Notes: a model not told the origin generated them from the sequence alone. DNA of 64,000 nt from Fulvivirgaceae bacterium JP3-4 (GCA_029309925.1 JARKND010000001.1:496001-560000), one strand, 5' to 3'; counted from the first letter of the stretch, positions 30,268-39,734 are shown. Translations and numbers: made by a program.

Positions 30268-30657
30268 ATGCGTCTTAAAAGTTTCAATTTAACATTGGGA
30301 TCGCAGATTTTTAGAGCTTGCGCGGATGAATCAAGGCTCCGTATCCTTCACCTTATTTTTTTGAACGGTGAAATGTGTATCTCCGATCTGGAAAAGATCC
30401 TGGATTTTACACAGGCAAAAACGTCCCGGCACCTCATTTATCTCAAAAATTCCGGCATTCTGTCGTACCGCAGGTATAATCACTGGGTTTTTTATCAGAT
30501 AAAAGATGAGGTTTTCGAAATTCTTAAGCAGATTTTTCAGTTTTTAAGGAAAGACCAACAATTACAAAAAGATCAGCAGGTTTATCAGACCCTGTATAGC
30601 AATCGCGAACTGGCGGTGAACAAGCGGGAGATAGAGGCCTGGCAGAGCGCCAATTGA
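30268..30657 (+). CDS. ArsR family winged-helix regulator
   Basis: The 129-residue protein has an ArsR/SmtB winged helix from about residue 12 to 90: FRACADESRLRILHLIF, MCISDLEKILDFTQAKTSRHL, LKNSGILSYRRYNHWVFYQI, in pieces. The ELCVCDL metal box is replaced by EMCISDL, with a single cysteine, so metal sensing is uncertain. The C-terminus has a coiled QQLQKDQQ stretch. It is followed after 3 bases by the YjjG-type gene, so the two share a transcript. Confidence 0.9.
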   Translation: MRLKSFNLTLGSQIFRACADESRLRILHLIFLNGEMCISDLEKILDFTQAKTSRHLIYLKNSGILSYRRYNHWVFYQIKDEVFEILKQIFQFLRKDQQLQKDQQVYQTLYSNRELAVNKREIEAWQSAN

Positions 30658-30660
30658 GAA

Positions 30661-31359
30661 ATGAAGAAACCGTATAAAGTTATTTTTTTTGACCTTGACC
30701 ACACACTGTGGGATTACGAAAGCAACAGCTGCGAGACGCTACAGGAGTTATTCGATTCATATGATCTGAAGACCAGTGGCGTCATAGACTGCAAGTCCTT
30801 CCAGCGGCAGTTTAAGAAAGTAAATACTGAATTGTGGGAACTGTACGACAGAGGTCTGATTACCAACGAAGTCATTCGCAAAGAGAGATTCAAGCAGATT
30901 TTATCTCACTTTAATATCGTGAATGAAGAATTGTGCGAAAAATTATCACTTGATTATTTGTACGCATGTCCGAAGAAGAGCGGATTGATTCCGTTTGCGC
31001 AGGAGACACTGACTTACCTTTCCGATCACTACGCGATGACAGTTGTCACCAACGGATTTGAAGAAATTCAGAACCTGAAACTTGCAGCCGGCAACCTGCA
31101 TCGATATTTTAATTTCATTGTGACTTCTCAAAAGGCAGGAGCAAAGAAACCTTCCCGCCAGATCTTCGAGTATGCCATGAAGGCAAATAATGTAAAGCCG
31201 CACGAAGTGGTAATGATTGGCGACAACCTGATCACCGATATTGGCGGAGCGTTGAACGCATCGATCGATACCATCTTTTTCAATCCTGAAAAGACGGAAC
31301 ATGACGTAGCGGTGAAATACGAGATCTCATGTCTGTCGGAATTACAGAACATACTTTGA
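30661..31359 (+). CDS. YjjG family noncanonical pyrimidine nucleotidase (HAD)
   Basis: The 232-residue protein is a HAD-superfamily phosphatase: motif I FFDLDHTL with nucleophile Asp11 and Asp13, motif II VVTNG near residue 142, motif III lysine in KKPSRQIFEYA, motif IV MIGDNLITDIG. Cap sequence and WDYESNS after motif I are typical of YjjG, which hydrolyses noncanonical nucleoside monophosphates and so keeps them out of DNA. It lies in an operon with the ArsR regulator and upstream of pruA by 36 bases. Confidence 0.88.
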   Translation: MKKPYKVIFFDLDHTLWDYESNSCETLQELFDSYDLKTSGVIDCKSFQRQFKKVNTELWELYDRGLITNEVIRKERFKQILSHFNIVNEELCEKLSLDYLYACPKKSGLIPFAQETLTYLSDHYAMTVVTNGFEEIQNLKLAAGNLHRYFNFIVTSQKAGAKKPSRQIFEYAMKANNVKPHEVVMIGDNLITDIGGALNASIDTIFFNPEKTEHDVAVKYEISCLSELQNIL

Positions 31360-31395
31360 TTTATTACCTTTGTCACCTCATTAATTTAAACAACA

Positions 31396-33027
31396 ATGCC
31401 TAAAGGATTTTTCCACGTCCCGATTCCCAAAAACGAACCTGTTTTGAGCTATGCTCCCGGCAGCAAAGAGCGACAGCTTCTCAAGAAAGCGCTTGCGGAT
31501 GCGCGCGCGCAGGAACTTGATATTCCGATGTACATCGGTGCTGAAGAAGTTCGTTCGGGGAACAAGAAGAAACTTTCACCTCCACACGATCACAAACACG
31601 TGCTGGGATATTTTCATGAAGGCGATAAGTCGCATGTTGAGCAGGCAATCCAGGCCGCGCTTAATGCGAAGGAACTGTGGGCTAATCTCGGATGGGAGCA
31701 CCGCGCAAGTATTTTTCTGAAGGCAGCGGATCTCCTTGCCGGACCATACCGATATAAAGTAAACGCAGCGACAATGCTGGGCCAGTCGAAGAATGCATTT
31801 CAGGCGGAGATTGATTCAGCCTGCGAGCTCATCGACTTCCTTCGCTTCAATGTATACTTCATGTCACAGATCTATTCCGAGCAGCCTGAGTCATCCCCGG
31901 GCGTTTGGAATCGGATGGAATACCGTCCGCTAGAAGGTTTCACGTTCGCACTTACGCCTTTCAATTTCTCAGCAATCGCAGGCAATCTTCCTTCGTGTAT
32001 GGCGCTGATGGGTAATACCGTTGTATGGAAGCCGGCCAACACACAGGTGTATGCGGCCAATGTGATCATGCAGGTATTCAGAGAAGCAGGACTTCCCGAT
32101 GGCGTTATCAATCTTGTTTATGTCAGCGGTCCGGATGCAGGCGAGGTGATCTTCAATCACAGAGACTTTGCAGGAATTCACTTCACAGGTTCGACAGGCG
32201 TATTCCAGAACATGTGGAAAACCATCGGAGCAAACATTCACAAGTACAAGTCTTATCCGCGAATCGTTGGCGAAACGGGCGGAAAGGATTTTATCATGGT
32301 TCACAAAAGTGCGAATGCAAAAGAAGTGGCTACAGCAATTTCCCGAGGAGCATTCGAATACCAGGGACAGAAATGTTCCGCTGCCTCACGCGCCTACATT
32401 CCATCGAACCTGTGGGATGAGGTAAAAAAATATGTTCTCGAAGACCTCAATTCGTTCAAGATGGGACCGGTCGAGGATTTTGGGAATTTCATCAATGCCG
32501 TCATCGATGAAAAAGCTTTCAATTCAATCACCGGGTACATTGAGAAAGCGAAGGAAAATCCGATGAACGAAATCATTGCCGGTGGTAAGTACGATAAGTC
32601 GAAGGGATATTTCATCGAGCCAACCATCATCGTTTCGAAAGATCCATCTTCTGTTACCATGTGTGAAGAAATTTTTGGGCCAGTGCTTACAGTGTATGTA
32701 TATCATTCCGAGAACTTTGAACAAACACTTGAACTGGTTGATCAGACTTCGCCATATGCCCTTACGGGATCGATCTTTTCAAAGGACCGCTATGCTGTTG
32801 AGCTGGCGACAAAGAAGCTGACAAATTCAGCGGGTAACTTCTACATCAACGATAAGCCTACTGGCGCGGTAGTCGGACAACAACCGTTCGGTGGTGCACG
32901 TGGATCGGGAACCAACGACAAGGCTGGAGCAAAAGTCAATCTGCTCCGCTGGGTGTCTCTTCGTACAATCAAGGAAACATTCGTTCCCCCGGTTGATTAC
33001 AGATATCCGTTCCTCGAGAAGGACTGA
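31396..33027 (+). CDS. pruA: L-glutamate gamma-semialdehyde dehydrogenase
   Basis: The 543-residue enzyme oxidises glutamate-5-semialdehyde to glutamate with NAD, the second step of proline breakdown. It has the aldehyde dehydrogenase catalytic residues: glutamate in RIVGETGGKD at about 292 and cysteine in GQKCSAAS at about 326, plus TFALTPFNFSAIAGNLP and PFGGARGSGTNDKAG typical of PruA type 1. No proline dehydrogenase domain is fused, and none is encoded next to it. A good terminator follows. Confidence 0.95.
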   Translation: MPKGFFHVPIPKNEPVLSYAPGSKERQLLKKALADARAQELDIPMYIGAEEVRSGNKKKLSPPHDHKHVLGYFHEGDKSHVEQAIQAALNAKELWANLGWEHRASIFLKAADLLAGPYRYKVNAATMLGQSKNAFQAEIDSACELIDFLRFNVYFMSQIYSEQPESSPGVWNRMEYRPLEGFTFALTPFNFSAIAGNLPSCMALMGNTVVWKPANTQVYAANVIMQVFREAGLPDGVINLVYVSGPDAGEVIFNHRDFAGIHFTGSTGVFQNMWKTIGANIHKYKSYPRIVGETGGKDFIMVHKSANAKEVATAISRGAFEYQGQKCSAASRAYIPSNLWDEVKKYVLEDLNSFKMGPVEDFGNFINAVIDEKAFNSITGYIEKAKENPMNEIIAGGKYDKSKGYFIEPTIIVSKDPSSVTMCEEIFGPVLTVYVYHSENFEQTLELVDQTSPYALTGSIFSKDRYAVELATKKLTNSAGNFYINDKPTGAVVGQQPFGGARGSGTNDKAGAKVNLLRWVSLRTIKETFVPPVDYRYPFLEKD

Positions 33028-33033
33028 TCTTAC

Positions 33034-33073
33034 AATGAAAAAGGCACTTTCTAAGGTGCCTTTTCATTTTTAT
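33034..33073. terminator. Bidirectional terminator between pruA and creD
   Basis: AATGAAAAAGGCAC (33034-33047) pairs with GTGCCTTTTCATT (33056-33068) around TTTCTAAG, followed by TTTTATTT on the plus strand. A-rich sequence at the left gives the minus strand a modest T-tail, so it may also end the convergent creD transcript. Confidence 0.85.
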
Positions 33074-33101
33074 TTGGATTCGCTTTTAGCTTGTAGTCAA
33101 T

Positions 33102-34538
33102 TCAGGCTTTTTCCGTTTTCAGGCTTTCGCTATACCACTTCACCTTTCGCGAGAAATACATCAGCGTAGCCACGATCAGGAACAGACCAATGCTTCCCAG
33201 CAGCAATGAGAAATCCTGTTGAAGAATGATGATGTATATGAACGCGTAAAAAACAATCAACAGCGCGGTGAAGAGAATTGAAAGTTTCTTGTCGGTGAAG
33301 AAGGTGGTTGAATAGAGGCTGATAAGTGTCACGGTAGACAGGGACGCAATGATATAAGCCGCGTTGTATCCGATGTGTTCAGAGAAGCTCAGCAATAAGG
33401 TGTAGTATATAATGAGCGCAGCACCGATGAGGATGTACTGGAACGGATGGATGCGGATTTTTTGCGTGATCTCCACCAGGAACAACGCCATGAACGTAAG
33501 TAATATGATGAGTACACCATACTTTGATGTACGGATGCTCTTCTGATACTGATCTACCGGGATCAATAATTTTACACCAAAGTCTGCTCCACTCAGCTCC
33601 TGTTTGTTTTCAATCCACTGCTGTGAAAATGGACGGTTGAAATGCAGAACTTTCCAGCTCGCCTGAAAGCTGTTGTCCGTGATTTCACGTGAAGCAGGCA
33701 GGAACTCACCATCAAAACTTGGATTATTCCATGGACCGCTGAGTTTCACTGAAGTAGTTTTCCCTGCAGGAACAAAGTCGAGTCTGCGGCTGCCCTTGAG
33801 GTTCATTTTGACGTTCAGATTTCCTTCAAAGCTTTCCGGACCTGTCCAGGCAAGTTTTGTGATAATTCCAGTTGATGATATGGTCGCAGGTTTTGGTGTG
33901 GCTTCGTATCCATAGTCATTGGTGAGTTCGTTCGTGTTGCTGCGTGTGTTTACACCGATATTGTTGGAAGGCTCCGCAACAAGTGGAGTTGTCCCGAGCT
34001 CGAAGGTTGGATTATCACTGATGCCGCGCAGATCTGAAAGTCCGAAGACCATATACGCATCTTTCCACAGCACGTCAGCCTCTGCGACAGAAAGCGATTT
34101 GAAGTCTGGCTGCTTAAATGATGCATTTAGCTTCAATGACGACTGATATACAACGGCATCAAAAATTCCACGATGGAGAATTTCAGGTTTCACTTCTCCA
34201 ATGATCTCCAGGTTGTCCGGCAGGAAAAATGCTTTCTCGACTTTTTCGCGGATCTCCTTGCCATCTTTGCCGCGATCGATCACTTCCAGTTTTTTAAACG
34301 GAATGACCAATACCGGTCCGGACAATTTCTGTTCGCCCGACCATTTATCGGCTACTTCATCGATCACGGCATCTGCGCGTTGCTGCCGCTCGTAAATGAG
34401 ATCATCGATCCATGCAGTTGGGATCAGCAGGATAAGGATCAAAAATCCAATCGAAAACAACTTTACCATAATTGATTCCTGGATCCAATTGTTGAACCGC
34501 TCCAGGATGTTCTGCGTTTGTGAATGAATCGTTTCCAT
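33102..34538 (-). CDS. creD: CreD family inner membrane protein
   Basis: The 478-residue protein has an N-terminal membrane helix (about 25-42), a large periplasmic domain (about 45-330) and about five to six membrane helices at the C-terminus. The family signatures GPVLVIPF, LAWTGPESFEGNLNVKMNLKGS (in part) and FGVKLLIPVDQYQKSIRTSKYGVL (in part) are present. CreD was found through its link to beta-lactam response in other bacteria; its biochemical role is unclear. It is the last gene of a four-gene minus-strand operon with a winged-helix regulator and two membrane proteins. Confidence 0.93.
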   Translation of the reverse strand: METIHSQTQNILERFNNWIQESIMVKLFSIGFLILILLIPTAWIDDLIYERQQRADAVIDEVADKWSGEQKLSGPVLVIPFKKLEVIDRGKDGKEIREKVEKAFFLPDNLEIIGEVKPEILHRGIFDAVVYQSSLKLNASFKQPDFKSLSVAEADVLWKDAYMVFGLSDLRGISDNPTFELGTTPLVAEPSNNIGVNTRSNTNELTNDYGYEATPKPATISSTGIITKLAWTGPESFEGNLNVKMNLKGSRRLDFVPAGKTTSVKLSGPWNNPSFDGEFLPASREITDNSFQASWKVLHFNRPFSQQWIENKQELSGADFGVKLLIPVDQYQKSIRTSKYGVLIILLTFMALFLVEITQKIRIHPFQYILIGAALIIYYTLLLSFSEHIGYNAAYIIASLSTVTLISLYSTTFFTDKKLSILFTALLIVFYAFIYIIILQQDFSLLLGSIGLFLIVATLMYFSRKVKWYSESLKTEKA

Positions 34539-34551
34539 ACTTTAGAGATTG

Positions 34552-34980
34552 TTATTTATTTTTTTCAACGGATGTCAGTGCAATGTGGGTGGATGGCGGG
34601 ACAACAATAAGTGCAGCGATAACGTAGGGCGTCAGTATTGAAATCGTCAACTCACGCTCCAGCGGGAATCCGCGCGTTACGAACAAGAAAAAGCCGATCA
34701 CGGCAATGCATGCGAGGAGTGCCAGCGAGATAACGTAGAACAGCTTCGATACAGGCGTAGGAAAACCAGGCTGAATTGCAAGGGCGGGCGCAACCACGAG
34801 ATAGGACGGTGTTGAAAAGACCAGGCTCAGCGCCAGGATCTGGAAGAATGGAAGCTCGATCACGCGTGTTGGAGCGAGGAGCAACGTGCCCGTGACGCTG
34901 GTGGCGATCCAGACGATCGTAGCGATTCGCAGGCACCGTATCGTTGTTTTAAAAAGTACTTTCAAATTCAAAGTGAACAT
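34552..34980 (-). CDS. Four-helix membrane protein in the creD operon
   Basis: The 142-residue product has four hydrophobic segments, at about residues 16-35, 43-68, 78-103 and 110-132, and no recognised domain. It starts 10 bases after the regulator gene and ends 13 bases before creD, so it is co-transcribed with both. Small membrane proteins of this type often sit between the winged-helix regulator and creD in Bacteroidota. No function can be given. Confidence 0.75.
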   Translation of the reverse strand: MFTLNLKVLFKTTIRCLRIATIVWIATSVTGTLLLAPTRVIELPFFQILALSLVFSTPSYLVVAPALAIQPGFPTPVSKLFYVISLALLACIAVIGFFLFVTRGFPLERELTISILTPYVIAALIVVPPSTHIALTSVEKNK

Positions 34981-34990
34981 ATAAAAAAAA

Positions 34991-35290
34991 TTATTTCGTT
35001 TGCTTCACCACAGCTTCCAGCGCATCAACGTGTTTTTTGAAAGCAGTTCTTCCCCTTTCGGTGATTTTATATTTGGTATTGGGTTTTCGGTCAACGAAAG
35101 TCTTTGTCACGGAGAGGTACTTCTCTTTTTCCAGCGCCTTGATGTGTGAGGCCAGGTTCCCGTCCGTTACACCGAGCACTTCCTTCAGCGAATTGAAATC
35201 GAAAACATCATTGGTCACCAGCACCGACATGATTTGCAGGCGAAGCCGGTGCTCCAGCATCTTGTCGAGATGATCAAACGGATTCTTCAC
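34991..35290 (-). CDS. Winged-helix transcriptional regulator (MarR/HTH_34-like)
   Basis: The 99-residue protein is one winged-helix domain: EHRLRLQIMSVLV, DFNSLKEVLGVTDGNLASHIKALEKEKYLSV (in part), FVDRKPNTKYKITERGRTAF, ending KHVDALEAVVKQ. This matches the small transcriptional regulators placed with creD. The start is a GTG at 35290 that overlaps the stop of the upstream membrane protein gene (GTGA), a sign of translational coupling. It most probably controls its own operon. Confidence 0.9.
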   Translation of the reverse strand: MKNPFDHLDKMLEHRLRLQIMSVLVTNDVFDFNSLKEVLGVTDGNLASHIKALEKEKYLSVTKTFVDRKPNTKYKITERGRTAFKKHVDALEAVVKQTK

Positions 35291-35910
35291 CGGTCGTATT
35301 TGTTATACATAATCAAACCATAGACAATGTGCATGACGCCAAAGCCGAGTGCCCAAAATAGTAAACCGTATCCCGCAAAGTAGGCACAAACCAATCCGAT
35401 GATTATTTCGCAGTAGCCGAGGTTTCTCACTTCGTCATACGTATTTGGACTTGCAAGGATCAGCGCAAGGCCGTAAAAGATCAGGCTGGCCGGAGCTGCA
35501 AGCCCGAAATGGCCATTGGCAAGCATGATGAGAATGAACGCGCCACCTGTTAAGAGCGGAATCGCCAGATTAAATACCATTTGCTGACTGGCGTTGTTCC
35601 AGAATTTGAGGTCGTGCTTTTTAGCTTTTCGCATGCTTTGCAACACTCCTGTTGTGATGGAAGCCACGAATACGACCGCGGCAACGCCAAGTAATTTCAC
35701 TACTACACTATCATCGCGCAGGGAGTATGGCCTGTAATCGAACGGAGATGCAGGATATTGAGCAATGTAGTAAGCGGCCGCAGCTCCAAGTAGTGCATAG
35801 ATTCCTGCGAGGACACCGGAGAGCCCACTTAATGAGATGAACTTTGCCGACCGCTCCATCATGGTGCGGATTGACGCAAGGTCTTTTTCGTACTCCTTAA
35901 TTTCCTTCAT
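35287..35910 (-). CDS. Membrane protein, first gene of the creD operon
   Basis: The 207-residue product begins with a cytoplasmic helix (KEYEKDLASIRTMMERSAKFISLSG, in part), then six hydrophobic segments. The motif MMERSAKFISLSGLSGVLAG is common in Bacteroidota proteins that precede the small winged-helix regulator; from memory this family has no known function. The gene overlaps the regulator gene by 4 bases. It probably senses or binds something at the membrane and passes it to the regulator, but this is inference from the arrangement. Confidence 0.8.
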   Translation of the reverse strand: MKEIKEYEKDLASIRTMMERSAKFISLSGLSGVLAGIYALLGAAAAYYIAQYPASPFDYRPYSLRDDSVVVKLLGVAAVVFVASITTGVLQSMRKAKKHDLKFWNNASQQMVFNLAIPLLTGGAFILIMLANGHFGLAAPASLIFYGLALILASPNTYDEVRNLGYCEIIIGLVCAYFAGYGLLFWALGFGVMHIVYGLIMYNKYDR

Positions 35911-36090
35911 GCGAAAGTACTTTGAATTACAAAGTTACTCAACGGAAAACACTTTCAAAGGTTTCCATCATTAAAAATCTTGTGGTTCCATTGCAGGAGC
36001 ATAGCGCGCGCCACTTCAAGTTTCACGTGATGAACGTTCGGTTACTGGTAAAATATAGTTGAGATTCATTCGAAATAAATCACAGTCGCG

Positions 36091-36123
36091 TTTGGATAAT
36101 TGAAGCGCAAGTCATTAATATTG
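36091..36123 (+). promoter_or_regulatory. Promoter of tRNA-Asn
   Basis: TTTG (36091-36094) and TAATATTG (36116-36123) are 21 bases apart, near the Bacteroidota consensus. The tRNA begins 41 bases after the -7 box. The -7 box is identical to that of tRNA-Pro. Confidence 0.55.
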
Positions 36124-36164
36124 CAGTCCCAAAATTCTGAGGGCGACCTCAGAAAGGGCAGTTT

Positions 36165-36238
36165 TCCTCCTTAGCTCAGCTGGTTAGAGCACCTGACTGT
36201 TAATCAGGGGGTCCTAGGTTCAAGCCCTAGAGGAGGAG
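36165..36238 (+). tRNA. tRNA-Asn (GTT)
   Basis: The 74 bases fold perfectly: acceptor TCCTCCT/AGGAGGA, D arm AGCTCAGCTGGTTAGAGC, anticodon stem CCTGA/TCAGG with loop CTGTTAA (anticodon GTT), T arm CTAGG/CCTAG. The discriminator is G and CCA is not encoded. A terminator follows after 10 bases. Confidence 0.96.
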
Positions 36239-36248
36239 CTTAATTATC

Positions 36249-36281
36249 AAGCAGTTACATGTCGTGTAACTGCTTTTTTTG
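36249..36281 (+). terminator. Terminator of tRNA-Asn
   Basis: AGCAGTTACA (36250-36259) pairs with TGTAACTGCT (36265-36274) around TGTCG and is followed by a T-run (TTTTTTTG). The region from here to 36481 shows nothing further. Confidence 0.93.
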
Positions 36282-36481
36282 TTTTATTCCCGGCTCGGTT
36301 CTGATTATCGCATTCTAATGCCGGTTTCAGGCTCCCAAATACAGGAGCGAGGTGCTTCATTCCTTCAAAGCAGCCCACCCGATACCCCATTTCAGTAAGA
36401 CCTCAAACGATACGTTTTGGACACTCCGCAATAATGTTTGAAAAACAGCCAGTCTACCTTTAGACAGCTAATCAAAGTGTG

Positions 36482-36892
36482 ATGGTTCTTTTTGATTCCG
36501 CATACCTCAAAATTGAATTCAGGAACGTACCGTGCCGTCACCTGGCGATATCATGGCTTGGCCTTCCCCTCACGGATATCTTTCACGAAGGTGTCAACAC
36601 GATTCTCAGATGTTGCGAGGAGAACGATGTCAGGAAACTACTGACAGATATCCGCTATCAGGAACAGTTACCTGAAGCAGATGAACGTTTTGCGGAAGAG
36701 GCCATCAATAAACACGGTGCGAGGTATGGAATGATTTACAACGCGATTGTATTGTCAAATGAAGTCTTTGTGCGGTTCGACTCGCGCTATCTGGAAAGCC
36801 AGAATAATCAAACGTACCAGGTGAAGCAGTTTTTCGGAAATGAGCGCGAGGCAACGGCCTGGTTACACGAAATCGATTTCACTTTACCGTAA
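36482..36892 (+). CDS. SpoIIAA/STAS-like small protein
   Basis: The 136-residue protein has alternating strands and helices of a SpoIIAA-like fold: HLAISWLGLPLTDIFHEGVNTILRCC, then VRKLLTDIRYQEQLPEADERF and a final helix in FFGNEREATAWLHEI (pieces only). No kinase-phosphatase serine is obvious. A similar small protein is encoded at 39873-40277. It starts an operon with the YfiR and DISM-kinase genes (11 and 21 bases apart), so a regulatory role in that pathway is likely. A GTG lies one codon earlier. The fold assignment is by pattern and is moderate. Confidence 0.7.
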   Translation: MVLFDSAYLKIEFRNVPCRHLAISWLGLPLTDIFHEGVNTILRCCEENDVRKLLTDIRYQEQLPEADERFAEEAINKHGARYGMIYNAIVLSNEVFVRFDSRYLESQNNQTYQVKQFFGNEREATAWLHEIDFTLP

Positions 36893-36903
36893 ACAATTTA
36901 GAT

Positions 36904-37434
36904 ATGACAACAGCTTATCCCCGATGTTGCACACTCACAGTGTTAATGCTTGCGTTTGCAGTTTCAAACGCGCTTGCACAAGTCTCAAATTACAAAGCCT
37001 ACACTTTGTTTGTCTACAATTTCACGAAGTACATCCAATGGCCTGATGGCGCCATTAAAGATGAGTTCGTAATTGGTGTATTCGGTAAATCCCCGATCCA
37101 GGAAGAACTGCAGAAAATGGTTTCAATAAAGAAAGCCGGTGATAAATCCATCCGTATTGTCGAACTATCAGAAAGAACACTTGATCAGGAGGTACATATT
37201 CTATTTGTTCCAGACGACAAGAGTGCCCATCTGGTCAGCATTGCTGCCGAGCTCAAGGGTAAACCAGTTTTGCTTGTTGCCGAAAAGGAGGGCGGTGTTC
37301 AGAAAGGCGCAGGCATCAGCTTCCTGTCTGACCACAACAGTCTGAAATTCGAACTGAACAGTTCATCTATAGCTGCCCAGAACTTAAAAGTTTCAAAAAC
37401 ACTGGAAGCACTTTCATTCCGCGGTCCGAGCTGA
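36904..37434 (+). CDS. YfiR family periplasmic protein
   Basis: The 176-residue protein has a signal peptide (cleavage after NALAQ, about residue 25) and a YfiR (DUF4154) domain: KAYTLFVYNFTKYIQWPDG, FVIGVFGKSPIQEEL, HILFVPDDKSA, KPVLLVAEKEGG and an SLKFELN end. In Pseudomonas, YfiR holds back a diguanylate cyclase from the periplasm. Here the neighbour is a membrane histidine kinase with an extracytoplasmic DISM domain, so YfiR could act on that kinase instead. The gene order STAS-like, YfiR, kinase is compact. Confidence 0.92.
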   Translation: MTTAYPRCCTLTVLMLAFAVSNALAQVSNYKAYTLFVYNFTKYIQWPDGAIKDEFVIGVFGKSPIQEELQKMVSIKKAGDKSIRIVELSERTLDQEVHILFVPDDKSAHLVSIAAELKGKPVLLVAEKEGGVQKGAGISFLSDHNSLKFELNSSSIAAQNLKVSKTLEALSFRGPS

Positions 37435-37455
37435 TGAGCTGAAATCAATTCCCCC

Positions 37456-39603
37456 ATGTCTGCGAAAAGTATTTATTACGCACTTTTCATCATGCTGTCA
37501 CATCTTGCCGTGGGCCAACACGCTGCTGTGATCATCGATGATGTTGAAGACATCGTTGCCACCGGGAAGACAATTGATTTCTTTTTTGATAGCACCGCAA
37601 CGCTCTCCCTCAAAGACATTGAACAACGCTATTACAACGGAAAATTTTCTAAGCGAAATTCCGCATTCACTCCATTTACTCTCACGCGTGGAACGTTTTG
37701 GTTTCATCTGAATATCAGAAATCTGCTTGATGAACCATTGTACATGTACTTGCCCGACATCTTTATTGAAGACATCACCATCTATTTTCAGGATCCATCA
37801 GGCAGGTGGCAGTTGGTGAAGACAGGATTCTTTCATCCTGTACAGACCAGGGCTCTTCCCTTAAGTGCCTATACATTGGAACTTCCGCAATATACACTTC
37901 CGACCACCGGCATTGTATTCGGGGCTGTGAGCACGAAACCTGCAACTCCATTTGTTCCAGTGGCCTTCGTTGGAAGCGTTGCAGCAATAAGCAAGCACCA
38001 TCGCTATTCAGAATTTTTTTCAATCACGATTCTTGGTATTGCCACGCTGATGCTCATCTATTCCTTCTGTTTCTGGTACACAACACGTGATCGCTTGTTC
38101 ATGCAATTTTTTGCGTGTATACTTTCTGCAATCTGGTTTCTGCTCTGGCGCACCGGCCTCTCATTTGAATGGTTCTGGCCGAACTCTCCATCTTTCAACA
38201 GCTATCCCTGGGGCTTGCCTCCATTTGTCTTGCTTTACGTTTGGTTTGCCAACGCGCTGCTGCGGGTGGAGGCGCATTTGCCAGGGCTGTACCGGGTAAG
38301 TTATGTGGTGTATATTCTGATCGGACTACTTGTGGTGAGCGTTATTATGCCGCACGACACCTCTATCACTATGTTGTCATTATGCATCACCGCTACAGCA
38401 ACCATCTATCTCATCACCAGCTCGCTGCTGCTTCTGCGAAAGGTTGCAAGCGCGAAGCTGTTCATCATTGCATGGATGCCAGGTCTGGCAGTCGCAGTTG
38501 TGAATCTCTTGCTACAGGCGGGCTTCACAGTTGATCACACCTGGTCAGGGCTTCAAGCTGTGGAGTTTGCTGTTGCCTGGAACCTGCTGATTTTATCATT
38601 TACATTCGCACACCATTACGGTACCATTCAACGCGAAAAGTTTGCTCTTGAAAATGCAAACATTCAAATGATTACCGAGCAAAAGATGTTGCTTCGAAAA
38701 ATGGTAAATGAGCAGACCGAAGAAATCATGGCGCAGAACGACCAGTTGCTGCAACATCAGGATGAGATCAAAGCACAGAATGAGAGGCTTGAGACGCAAA
38801 ACAAAGCTTATGAAAGGCTGAAGGAACTGATCTTAAAGCAGAATCACGAGCTGGAGTCGGCCGTTAACCGCAGAACGTTGCAGCTTGCTCAAAGTCATGA
38901 AGAACTGAAAAAGCATCTGCACCAGGTAGAGCAGTTCAGTTTTATTTCCGCGCACAACTTGCGGGCCCCGGTCGCGCGGATTTTGGGACTTGCCTCAATA
39001 TTCGATCGTTCGAAAGATGTCGGTAAAGAGAACTTGTCCATCCTGGACCGGATTGTAGCCTCGGCAAAAGATCTTGATATCATCATTCATGATCTGGGTG
39101 CGATACTTGATACACAAAAAAATACAAGCGAGAAGACCGAGCTCATTGACGTCAGGCAGTTGCTGGATAAGGTATTGTTTCGCTTTGAAGCAGAAGTTGG
39201 AAAAGAAGGAATTCATATCGCGATCAACGCGGAGGCAAAACAAATTCTCGCAGTACCTGCATACATGGACAGCATTCTGTCAAACCTTATTTCCAATTCG
39301 ATAAAATATCGCACAGAGGAAAAGCATCCTTATATTCAGATCACCACCGAAGAACTTCCTTCCGGATGGAAAATTCAGATAGAGGACAATGGTTTAGGTT
39401 TTGACAGCAAGCAGGTCTCGCGCAAACTTTTTGAACCGTTCCAGCGATTTCACACACACAAGGATGGCAAGGGCCTGGGAATGTTTCTCGTCAAAACCCA
39501 GGTTGTAGCCATGCAAGGCACCATTGAACTTCACAGCGAGCCTAACAAAGGAACCCGCGTAGACATCACGATACCCAAGCGCAGGCTGCAGAAAACAGCT
39601 TAA
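37456..39603 (+). CDS. 7TMR-DISM sensor histidine kinase
   Basis: The 715-residue protein has a signal peptide, an extracytoplasmic DISMED2 domain (about 40-175: FTLTRGTFWFHLNIRNLLDEPLYMYLPD, in part), seven membrane helices (about 180-390), a long coiled coil (about 400-480) and a histidine kinase core. The phospho-accepting histidine is H500 in SAHNLRAPVARI. The ATPase has NLISNSIKY, EDNGLGFD and GKGLGMFLVK. No receiver domain is fused and no response regulator gene is adjacent. The upstream YfiR protein is the likely periplasmic partner. Confidence 0.95.
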   Translation: MSAKSIYYALFIMLSHLAVGQHAAVIIDDVEDIVATGKTIDFFFDSTATLSLKDIEQRYYNGKFSKRNSAFTPFTLTRGTFWFHLNIRNLLDEPLYMYLPDIFIEDITIYFQDPSGRWQLVKTGFFHPVQTRALPLSAYTLELPQYTLPTTGIVFGAVSTKPATPFVPVAFVGSVAAISKHHRYSEFFSITILGIATLMLIYSFCFWYTTRDRLFMQFFACILSAIWFLLWRTGLSFEWFWPNSPSFNSYPWGLPPFVLLYVWFANALLRVEAHLPGLYRVSYVVYILIGLLVVSVIMPHDTSITMLSLCITATATIYLITSSLLLLRKVASAKLFIIAWMPGLAVAVVNLLLQAGFTVDHTWSGLQAVEFAVAWNLLILSFTFAHHYGTIQREKFALENANIQMITEQKMLLRKMVNEQTEEIMAQNDQLLQHQDEIKAQNERLETQNKAYERLKELILKQNHELESAVNRRTLQLAQSHEELKKHLHQVEQFSFISAHNLRAPVARILGLASIFDRSKDVGKENLSILDRIVASAKDLDIIIHDLGAILDTQKNTSEKTELIDVRQLLDKVLFRFEAEVGKEGIHIAINAEAKQILAVPAYMDSILSNLISNSIKYRTEEKHPYIQITTEELPSGWKIQIEDNGLGFDSKQVSRKLFEPFQRFHTHKDGKGLGMFLVKTQVVAMQGTIELHSEPNKGTRVDITIPKRRLQKTA

Positions 39604-39702
39604 CCATTTCAGTCCTTTCCGTCCCTGGTACATCATGTGTCCCAATTTTCAGCTGTCTGAACTTTTGATTTATTTTTCTGGAATGAGTTGTATAAAAGGC
39701 TG

Positions 39703-39734
39703 GAAAAAAAGGAAGGGGTTGCAGGAGCAACCCC
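39703..39734 (-). terminator. Terminator of the second STAS-like gene
   Basis: On the minus strand GGGGTTGC (39727-39734) pairs with GCAACCCC (39715-39722) around a 4-base loop, followed by TTCCTTTTTTT. A second hairpin (AGAATCAC/GTGATTCT, 39735-39768) precedes it. Confidence 0.75.
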